Source: CAZSPL01 sp964608735
Lineage (GTDB): Bacteria; JAJVIF01; JAPKYR01; CAZSPL01
DNA length: 6,577 nt
Reading direction: 5' to 3'
Assembly: GCA_964608735.1 (NCBI GenBank)
Contig: CAZSPL010000212.1
Coordinates: 1 to 6,577, forward strand
Shown one piece after another: positions 1 through 5,582 of this stretch (the stretch's first letter is position 1; each line of letters opens with the position of its first letter). The notes under the pieces were generated by a model, which did no database searches, was not told where the DNA came from, and worked only from the letters and a program-made list of their open reading frames with translations. Made by a program: the position numbers and the translations under genes.

Positions 1-962
1 CAGACATCCTGCGCGAGTTGCTCGAACGCCATCTCCAGCACGAGGAATTTCCTCTTGGGATCCTTCGCGAGTTCGGTAAGCCTGTCATACGGAAACGGCC
101 ACAGGCTGATGGGGCGAAACATCCCAACCTTCTTTCCTTCCTCGCGCATCTTCTGGATGACAGTCTTCGCGATGCGCGCCACGATGCCGTACGCCACGAC
201 TATCAACTCCGAATCATCGCAATCGACATCCGCCCATACGACCTCTTCCTTGCGCATCTTCTCGAACTTTTCCTGCAGGTGCCAGTTGAATTTCTCCATA
301 TCTTCTGGAACGATTATCAAGCTGTAGAGCAGGTTCGGGTCGCGGTCTTTCGCTCCCGTACACGCCCACTCTTCCTTGGACGCGATATTGTTCACCTGTA
401 TCGGCATGTCCGTGAAATCGACCGTCTCCATCATCTGGCCGAGGATGCCGTCGCCGAGCACCATCACCGGCGAACGCCACTTGTCGGCCTTGTCGAACGC
501 GCGGTACACAATCTCGCTCAGCTCCTGCACATTCTGCGGGCCGTAGACAAGGGTGTTGTAATCCCCATGCCCGCCGCCACGGGTGGCCTGGAGATAATCC
601 CCCTGTGACGGGGCGATATTCCCCAGCCCGGGCCCGCCGCGCATGATGTTGACGATTACAGCGGGGACTTCGGTCGTCGCGATATACGATATCCCTTCCT
701 GCATCAGCGAGATGCCGGGGGATGACGACGATGTCAGCACCCTCGCCCCGGCGCATCCCGCCCCGAACACCATGTTTATCGTGGCGACCTCGCTCTCGGT
801 CTGTACGAAAGCGCGCCCTTCCTCGTTCATGCGGCGGCTCATGTATTCGGTAACTTCATTCTGCGGCGTGATCGGGTAGCCGAAATATGCCTGGCATCCC
901 GCCCTGATGGCCGCTTCGCACAGGGCTTCATTGCCTTTCATCAAACGTATATCTCTCTTCAA
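1..962 (-). CDS. vorB: 2-oxoacid (3-methyl-2-oxobutanoate):ferredoxin oxidoreductase alpha subunit, VorB type, C-terminus cut by window edge
   Basis: I translated this frame by hand; it stays open from 962 to the left edge. The enzyme family oxidatively decarboxylates 2-oxoacids to acyl-CoA, CO2 and reduced ferredoxin; the VorB branch is named for branched-chain 2-oxoacids. Visible marks are the start-proximal MKGNEA segment, the YPITPQ motif at about residues 29-34, an SSSSPGISLMQEG stretch, the MRGGPGLGN segment, and later LGDGILGQMME and RPISLWPFP, all in the order expected for the pyrimidine-binding domain followed by domain II. About 320 residues are present; the family is usually about 350-360, so only the end is missing. 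I chose TTG at 962 because GAGGAAGG (971-978) lies 8 bases upstream and because homologues usually carry a few residues before MKGNEA; an in-frame ATG at 941 is the alternative. It follows the ferredoxin gene by 37 bases. The preferred substrate (2-oxoisovalerate rather than 2-oxoglutarate) is inferred from overall resemblance. Confidence 0.9.
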   Translation of the reverse strand, partial: MKRDIRLMKGNEALCEAAIRAGCQAYFGYPITPQNEVTEYMSRRMNEEGRAFVQTESEVATINMVFGAGCAGARVLTSSSSPGISLMQEGISYIATTEVPAVIVNIMRGGPGLGNIAPSQGDYLQATRGGGHGDYNTLVYGPQNVQELSEIVYRAFDKADKWRSPVMVLGDGILGQMMETVDFTDMPIQVNNIASKEEWACTGAKDRDPNLLYSLIIVPEDMEKFNWHLQEKFEKMRKEEVVWADVDCDDSELIVVAYGIVARIAKTVIQKMREEGKKVGMFRPISLWPFPYDRLTELAKDPKRKFLVLEMAFEQLAQDV

Positions 963-970
963 GACTCTAT

Positions 971-978
971 CCTTCCTC
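971..978 (-). promoter_or_regulatory. Ribosome binding site deciding the TTG start of vorB
   Basis: The minus strand reads GAGGAAGG here, a near-perfect Shine-Dalgarno sequence, 8 bases before a TTG codon at 962-960. The ATG at 941 has only a weaker purine stretch (AAGAGAGA) before it. This site is the main reason for preferring the TTG start. Confidence 0.6.
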
Positions 979-999
979 GTGATTCGGAATAACCGTGCG

Positions 1000-1230
1000 C
1001 TATGCCGCGTCCGATTCATCCATCTTGAAAACCTCGATGGCGAGGTCGGGGCATATAAGCGCGCACATCTTGCATGCCGTGCATTTGCCCTCCGGGTCGC
1101 ATTGCTCGATCGATTTGTAGCCGAATGCGTTTATCCGGTCGGACAGGCTCAGCAGTTTGAACGGGCATTGTTCAATGCATAGCCCGCAGCCCTTGCATGC
1201 ATCTTCAATAACTTTTATCGTGCCTTTCAA
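1000..1230 (-). CDS. Two-cluster 4Fe-4S ferredoxin subunit, probable delta subunit of the 2-oxoacid oxidoreductase
   Basis: This 76-residue protein carries two canonical 4Fe-4S motifs: CKGCGLCIEQCP (Cys12, 15, 18, with Cys22) and CTACKMCALICP (Cys50, 53, 56, with Cys60). It should pass electrons from the thiamine-dependent catalytic subunits to a soluble ferredoxin in the cytoplasm. Between the motifs is a 27-residue stretch with one further cysteine (Cys44), and the tail is short and acidic. Size and position directly before vorB match the delta-type subunit of VorB/KorA-type oxidoreductases. The start codon is TTG at 1230, supported by AAAGGA 7 bases upstream. The gene follows the candidate promoter and operator at 1243-1316, so it is probably first in its operon. 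A free-standing 2[4Fe-4S] ferredoxin is the alternative reading, but the gene order favours a subunit role. Confidence 0.92.
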   Translation of the reverse strand: MKGTIKVIEDACKGCGLCIEQCPFKLLSLSDRINAFGYKSIEQCDPEGKCTACKMCALICPDLAIEVFKMDESDAA

Positions 1231-1237
1231 AAGAATA

Positions 1238-1243
1238 TCCTTT
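1238..1243 (-). promoter_or_regulatory. Ribosome binding site deciding the TTG start of the ferredoxin gene
   Basis: The minus strand reads AAAGGA, 7 bases upstream of the TTG at 1230-1228. No ATG or GTG with comparable support precedes the first cluster motif. Its upstream edge touches the palindrome at 1243-1260. Confidence 0.6.
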
Positions 1244-1260
1244 CGTGATATTTTTCACAA
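1243..1260 (-). promoter_or_regulatory. Candidate operator: 18-bp imperfect palindrome, Rex-like or CRP/FNR-like
   Basis: The minus strand reads TTGTGAAAAATATCACGA. Against a Rex-type operator (TTGTGAA, four bases, TTCACAA) the left half matches at all seven positions and the right half at five of seven. The inner part also fits the CRP pattern TGTGA-N6-TCACA at nine of ten positions. It lies downstream of the candidate promoter and just before the ribosome binding site, a position that suits a repressor. Rex senses the NADH/NAD+ ratio, which would be logical for a ferredoxin-linked operon, but no regulator gene is visible here. The assignment is inference from sequence resemblance. Confidence 0.4.
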
Positions 1261-1287
1261 TCAGCGGCCCCCCGGAGCAGCGTATAT

Positions 1288-1316
1288 ATTGTAATAGAAA
1301 AAACCGCGCCGCGCAA
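1288..1316 (-). promoter_or_regulatory. Candidate sigma70-like promoter for the ferredoxin-vorB operon
   Basis: On the minus strand TTGCGC (1311-1316) and TACAAT (1288-1293) are separated by 17 bases. The -10 element matches TATAAT at five of six bases, while the -35 matches TTGACA only at its first three. Transcription would start near 1281, giving a leader of about 50 bases that contains the palindrome at 1243-1260. It sits in the only sizeable intergenic gap of the window. Such matches arise by chance, so confidence is modest. Confidence 0.35.
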
Positions 1317-1371
1317 ACCTTACACACTATTATTCATGGCCGCCCGTTTCCCGGGGCAAACTACCGCGCGG
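1298..1371 (-). terminator. Weak candidate terminator after the biotin carrier gene
   Basis: On the minus strand CCGCGC (1366-1371) can pair with GCGCGG (1304-1309), which is followed directly by six T residues (1298-1303). The 56-base loop contains a small inner hairpin, CCCG-GGAAA-CGGG (1343-1355). A GC stem followed by a T-run is what an intrinsic terminator needs, but the long loop makes this weak, and the region overlaps the candidate promoter. It would end the carboxylase operon just after the stop codon at 1376. Confidence 0.2.
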
Positions 1372-1375
1372 ACGG

Positions 1376-1894
1376 CTATCCCAGGCTGACCAGAGTGCGG
1401 TCGAGGTCGACATTCTCCCCCTCGCGGCACAGGATCTGCTTCACCACCGCGTCGCGATGCGCGCAAAGTTCGTTCTCCATTTTCATCGCTTCGAGGACAA
1501 TCAGCACCTGCCCTTCGGTGACCTTCTGCCCTTCCTTTATCTTTATCTCCACGATCTTGCCGGGGATCGGCGCGACAAGCTTGTCCTTCGACGCGCCCAC
1601 CATCGTGGAGACCTTCCCGCCATGAAGCTTCCCCTTTCCCGGGAAATCGATAGTAAGTCCCGCCGGGGCGCCGTCGACCCAGACGCTCTTCGGGATTCCC
1701 CCCTCCCCATATTCGAATTCAATGCGGTGGGAACGTCCCGCGACTATCAGGCTCTTGTCGTATTCCTTCGCCCACGCCGGGCTTATGTCTATCTGCACCT
1801 TGCGGCCGTCGACGATGACCTGCCGCGGACGGTCGCCTTCATCCTCGATCTCTATCAAGTACCTTCGTCCGTTAAGTTCCACCGATACTCTCAT
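1376..1894 (-). CDS. Biotin carboxyl carrier protein subunit of acyl-CoA carboxylase
   Basis: This 172-residue protein carries the biotin that shuttles carboxyl groups from the biotin carboxylase to the carboxyltransferase in the cytoplasm. The C-terminal biotinyl domain spans about residues 103-172. It includes APIPGKIVEIKIKEGQKV and the biotinylation motif EAMKMEN, with Lys138 as the modified residue, 34 residues from the C-terminus as usual. The first 95 or so residues look beta-rich (alternating hydrophobic pattern, several short charged strands) and resemble the segment preceding the carrier domain in propionyl-CoA carboxylase alpha chains. There is no Ala/Pro-rich linker of the kind seen in decarboxylase sodium pumps. 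The ATG at 1894 has GAGGTGA (1899-1905) upstream. It starts 25 bases after the biotin carboxylase stop, so the two are probably co-transcribed and partners. Confidence 0.93.
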   Translation of the reverse strand: MRVSVELNGRRYLIEIEDEGDRPRQVIVDGRKVQIDISPAWAKEYDKSLIVAGRSHRIEFEYGEGGIPKSVWVDGAPAGLTIDFPGKGKLHGGKVSTMVGASKDKLVAPIPGKIVEIKIKEGQKVTEGQVLIVLEAMKMENELCAHRDAVVKQILCREGENVDLDRTLVSLG

Positions 1895-1919
1895 TCATTC
1901 ACCTCGGACGTTCGACCGC

Positions 1920-3446
1920 CTACTCCTTGCCCATCATCGATTGACGGCGCCCCGCGAGCTTCCACGGGTTGACGCCGTCCCGGAGCGCTTCCTGCTCGGT
2001 AAGGCGCGGCATGCTTCGCCGCGTCAGCAAATACACCTCGACCGCCGCCGCGATCGCCCCCACCTCGGTCTGCGGCATCATCGGTTTGGTGAGAATGTCG
2101 GTCTTGTTCTCGATATATGCCGTCGTGAAATCACCCGCCACGAACTCGGGGTCGCTCAGCACGCGCTTGTGGAATATCGCCGTCGTACTGACCCCTTCGA
2201 TAGCAAGCTCTTCGAGGGCGCGGAGCATCTTGGCGATGGCGGTCTCGCGGCTCCCGGCATGCGCGATAAGCTTGGCGATGAGGCTGTCATACTCGCGCGG
2301 AATCATGTAGCCCGGATATATATGGCTGTCGACCCGTACTCCCTGGCCGGATGGGAAATGCACGAATTTCACTTCACCCGGTCCGGGAAGGAAATCGCGA
2401 AGGGGGTCCTCGGCGTTGATGCGGCATTCGAACGCCCATCCATGCGGGCAGATGTCGTCCTGCTCCAGTCCGATGCCGTCCCCCTGCGCTATCTCAACCT
2501 GTTTCTTTACCAGGTCGACGCCGCATATGGCCTCGGTAACCGGATGCTCCACCTGGATGCGGGTATTCATTTCCATGAAATAGAAATTCCCTTTCGAATC
2601 GCAGAGGAATTCCACCGTACCCGCCCCGGTATAGCCCACCGATTCCGCGACCGCCACCGCCGCCGCGCCCATGCGGCTTCGGAGGTCGTCCGTGAGAAAC
2701 GATGACGGCGCTTCCTCGATAAGTTTCTGGTGGCGGCGCTGTATCGTGCATTCGCGCTCGTAAAGGTGAATCGCGTTCCCGGCGCCGTCGCCGAGAATCT
2801 GGAATTCGATATGCCGCGCATCCTGTATGTACCGTTCGAGATAGAGGGTGTCGTCGCCGAACGCCATCCGGGCTTCCATCTGCGCCGTCTGGAAACTGTT
2901 CTCCAGTTCGAGGTCGTTTCGCACTATTCGCATACCCCTTCCACCGCCGCCGCATGCGGCCTTGAGGATGAGCGGATAGCCGATGTTCAAGGCGAGTATC
3001 CGCGCCGCATCGATATCCTTCACCGCTTCTTCGCTCCCCGGGAGAATCGGCACCCCGGCGTCACGGGCGATCTGCTTCGCGACAATCTTGTCCCCCATGC
3101 TCCGCATGGTGGATGCGTCGGGGCCTATGAATGTGATGTGCGCCCGCTCGCAGGCCACCGGGAGCTCGGGATTCTCGGCGAGGAAACCATAGCCCGGATG
3201 CAGCGCGTCGGCCTTCACCTGCTTCGCCGCATTGATAACCTTCTCGATGCTCAGATACGATTCGCCGGGCTGCGCCGGCCCGATGAATACAGCTTCATCC
3301 GCGAGACGGACCGCGAGGCTCTCGCGGTCGACCTCGGAATATACCACGCATGCGCCGATGCCCATCTCCGAAAGGGTGCGGAGAATCCTCACGGCGATTT
3401 CGCCGCGATTGGCTATAAGTACTTTATTGATTTTCCTCGTTCTCAT
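1920..3446 (-). CDS. accC: Biotin carboxylase subunit of acyl-CoA carboxylase
   Basis: This 508-residue ATP-grasp enzyme carboxylates biotin on the carrier protein using ATP and bicarbonate. The N-terminal segment KVLIANRGEIAVRI (residues 8-21) and HPGYGFLAEN (83-92) begin the biotin carboxylase fold. The ATP-binding glycine loop GGGGRGM is at 166-172 with Lys162 before it. Residues equivalent to the known E. coli active site are all present: Lys120, His212, Glu279, Glu292, Asn294, Arg296, Gln298, Glu300 and Arg342. It is about 60 residues longer than E. coli AccC; the extra C-terminal part ends with a NPWKLAGR segment and is typical of propionyl-CoA-type carboxylases with a separate carrier. 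I chose ATG 3446 because KVLIANRGE should sit within the first ten residues; an upstream ATG at 3485 would add 13 residues and deepen the overlap. The start overlaps the end of the membrane-protein gene by 23 bases, suggesting translational coupling. Confidence 0.95.
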   Translation of the reverse strand: MRTRKINKVLIANRGEIAVRILRTLSEMGIGACVVYSEVDRESLAVRLADEAVFIGPAQPGESYLSIEKVINAAKQVKADALHPGYGFLAENPELPVACERAHITFIGPDASTMRSMGDKIVAKQIARDAGVPILPGSEEAVKDIDAARILALNIGYPLILKAACGGGGRGMRIVRNDLELENSFQTAQMEARMAFGDDTLYLERYIQDARHIEFQILGDGAGNAIHLYERECTIQRRHQKLIEEAPSSFLTDDLRSRMGAAAVAVAESVGYTGAGTVEFLCDSKGNFYFMEMNTRIQVEHPVTEAICGVDLVKKQVEIAQGDGIGLEQDDICPHGWAFECRINAEDPLRDFLPGPGEVKFVHFPSGQGVRVDSHIYPGYMIPREYDSLIAKLIAHAGSRETAIAKMLRALEELAIEGVSTTAIFHKRVLSDPEFVAGDFTTAYIENKTDILTKPMMPQTEVGAIAAAVEVYLLTRRSMPRLTEQEALRDGVNPWKLAGRRQSMMGKE

Positions 3447-5577
3447 AGTTCTCTTCAATTTCAGCAACGTCTTTGCTTTCTTCATTCACGCTCGATTGCG
3501 GGGTGATGTCGAACAGCCGCGTATCACCCGCGCCCGCGATACGCTTGACCATACCCTCCGCGTGCCATGGCCTGAGTTCACTCGCCAGCGATGCATAGGC
3601 CGTCAAATACTGCTTACCCTTCAGAGGACGCAGATCGAGCCTGTAGCGTTCCGCCCCGGGAGTGGAATCGATCATTTCGCCGCCGAATACATCGATTATC
3701 GCCGGTAGAGAATACGCCGTCAGCTCGCGGTCGGCATGGATGGATATCGCCAGCGGCCAGTAATCGAATTCGACATATCGAAGGTCCCCCTCGCCGACAA
3801 CGCCGCCGCTGCCGTCGTATTCAAGGTTGTCGAGTATCGCGTCGATGGTGTTCAGTGTCGACATGGTTTCGAGTTCGATGATGACATGCGTATATCCGAA
3901 TTCCCTTAGCCGTTCGAGCATTTGTTCGGGATGCCGCGCGTCATCGAAATTCAGCCTCGGCTCAATAACTTCATGCGGTACGCTCAGATAGAATGTCCGC
4001 TCCCGCAGATACAAAACCTTGCTCCCGTCGGGAAGTTCCTCGTTCGCCTGGCGGAATACCTCGAAGTCATACCGCCGGTCGACGAGGTAGCGCATCTCGG
4101 GAACCTGCCCGATGATAACTTCCCGGCGCATCGTAAACTCCTCGCGCGCCTCGTTGATTTCAATCCCGAGCGGGACAAGCACCAGCACGATGAACGCGAT
4201 GAACACATACCGCTTGACCGACAGGAACCGCATTCCCGACGCGACGCATATCGCCATGAGCATCTCGAAAGGCAGGAAATAGCGCGTCTGGAACGGTATC
4301 AGGAAGAATGCGTATATCGTGAACAGCCATGAGTAGATATAACACCATCTGACAACAGACCTGCGTATCGCGAACAGCCCGAAGATCGGGAACAGGCACA
4401 GGAACGGGTGGAAATAATTCAGGCTGAAGCGGTATGTCTTCGTCTGCAGAAATGTCAGGTCGCCGAGGTAGCGGATGAAATTCCACACCGTTTTCGGATG
4501 CCCCGCCTGCCCGGCCCATCGCGTGATGTCGTCATCGAGAAGCCGCTCGCCGGTAAGGGCGGTATGCAGAAACGGATGCACAGGATTGCCATAGCAAATG
4601 AGATTCCTGCCATACCACGGGAAGCCGATAATAACGATTATTATCAGGCCGTAAATCGCCCCACGGATGACCAGTTTTCTATCCAGCTTCGGTGAGCGAA
4701 CCAGGTGCCAGAGGATGCTTACGGTGATGAATCCAACCCACAACAGCGCGTAGTATTTCCCGGCAACGCCGGTCCCGAGGAGCAGTCCCGCGAGCAAGGC
4801 GTCGGATGTACGGTGCGATTGCATCCAGTCGAATACGATATACAGCCCCACGAGCAGGAATGACGTCACCGCCATATCGACATAGCCCGCCCCTACAAGA
4901 AGCACCATGAATCCGAGGGCCGAGAATATCGCCGCCGCGAGCAGCCCGGTCTGCAAATCGAGATACCGCGAACAGAATTCGATAGTGAGAATCACGCCGA
5001 GAAGGCATATTGCCCAGTCAATCAGCGATGCGACCTGCTGCCCGGCGAGGGCGAAGCCGTCGAGGAAAAGCATCTCGACCGACATCGGGTATGCCGGGAA
5101 CGGGTTGGGCGCGTAATCGAAGAACGAGCCGTGGTTGAGATAGAGCATGGGCATCAGGTAATGATGCCGCTCGGCGTCGAAGTTGATTATCGGGGCGAGC
5201 GCGCACATGCCGAGAAGTATCCACATCGCCGCTATCGCCATTATCAGGATTGTCTCCCCGATGGCGTATTGCGTGCGCTCTTTCATCCGCCCGCGCAGAT
5301 GCCTGAGCAATCGCAGGTTGATGGGGATGAATACCGCCGCGAGGATGACGAATCCGATTTTCGCGCCGGTGCCGCACCACAGGTGAAGCCATCCCGCGAT
5401 GGTCGTCAAAAATGACAGAATCGCAAATCCGCAAAGCATCCGGAGGCAGATATCCCTCAACGGGTTGGCGAGTTCAATTTTCAATGTGCGAAGAAAATAT
5501 CCACCAAATCCAAGAGCGGCCCAGCATACGACTACAAACCACATCAAGGCCGCTATCGAATGCATTCTTTCCATCAT
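3424..5577 (-). CDS. Polytopic membrane protein, GT-C/GT39 (ArnT/PMT-like) glycosyltransferase family
   Basis: This protein of about 717 residues has many hydrophobic segments (roughly 8-30, 45-66, 73-90, 108-130, then repeatedly to about 470) and a soluble C-terminal region of about 240 residues. Features shared with GT39-type lipid-linked sugar transferases are an acidic motif after a membrane segment, NFDAERHHYLMPMLYLNHG near 132-150, whose Asp is the likely catalytic residue; AGYVD near 230; AGKYYALLW near 272; and FPWYGRNLICYGNPVHPF near 319-336. The donor is probably a polyprenyl-phosphate sugar on the outer face of the cytoplasmic membrane, but sugar and acceptor are unknown. The C-terminal part ends in an Asn/Glu-rich acidic tail. 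Start codons run TTG-ATG-ATG from 5580; I took the first ATG. It begins 6 bases after the carboxyltransferase stop codon and ends 23 bases inside accC. The family is fairly sure; the function in this operon is not. Confidence 0.75.
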   Translation of the reverse strand: MMERMHSIAALMWFVVVCWAALGFGGYFLRTLKIELANPLRDICLRMLCGFAILSFLTTIAGWLHLWCGTGAKIGFVILAAVFIPINLRLLRHLRGRMKERTQYAIGETILIMAIAAMWILLGMCALAPIINFDAERHHYLMPMLYLNHGSFFDYAPNPFPAYPMSVEMLFLDGFALAGQQVASLIDWAICLLGVILTIEFCSRYLDLQTGLLAAAIFSALGFMVLLVGAGYVDMAVTSFLLVGLYIVFDWMQSHRTSDALLAGLLLGTGVAGKYYALLWVGFITVSILWHLVRSPKLDRKLVIRGAIYGLIIIVIIGFPWYGRNLICYGNPVHPFLHTALTGERLLDDDITRWAGQAGHPKTVWNFIRYLGDLTFLQTKTYRFSLNYFHPFLCLFPIFGLFAIRRSVVRWCYIYSWLFTIYAFFLIPFQTRYFLPFEMLMAICVASGMRFLSVKRYVFIAFIVLVLVPLGIEINEAREEFTMRREVIIGQVPEMRYLVDRRYDFEVFRQANEELPDGSKVLYLRERTFYLSVPHEVIEPRLNFDDARHPEQMLERLREFGYTHVIIELETMSTLNTIDAILDNLEYDGSGGVVGEGDLRYVEFDYWPLAISIHADRELTAYSLPAIIDVFGGEMIDSTPGAERYRLDLRPLKGKQYLTAYASLASELRPWHAEGMVKRIAGAGDTRLFDITPQSSVNEESKDVAEIEENYENEENQ

Positions 5578-5582
5578 CAAGC

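Noticed and set aside
18..608. A 196-codon plus-strand frame at the left end of the window.
   Set aside because: The minus strand here encodes the conserved VorB sequence; the plus-strand product is a shadow with His/Leu/Arg-rich composition.
1722..2705. A long open frame on the plus strand (327 codons) opposite the biotin carboxylase and carrier genes.
   Set aside because: It lies antisense to strongly conserved genes, its translation is rich in Arg and His with no recognisable motif, and GC-rich third positions commonly create such shadows.
3447..3485. An upstream in-frame ATG at 3485 as the accC start.
   Set aside because: It would place 13 Lys/Leu-rich residues before the normal N-terminus and extend the overlap with the membrane-protein gene to 62 bases; the family N-terminal motif fits the ATG at 3446.
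2730..3506. A 258-codon plus-strand frame opposite the N-terminal part of accC.
   Set aside because: It is antisense to conserved biotin carboxylase sequence, has no family signature, and shows no convincing ribosome binding site of its own.
3424..5577. The membrane protein as the sodium-pumping beta subunit of a methylmalonyl-CoA or oxaloacetate decarboxylase, which would fit a carboxyltransferase/biotin-carrier operon.
   Set aside because: Its motifs (NFDAERHHY, PWYGRNLICYGNPVHPF), its length and its large soluble C-terminal region fit GT39-like proteins, and a biotin carboxylase gene is present, which decarboxylase pumps lack.
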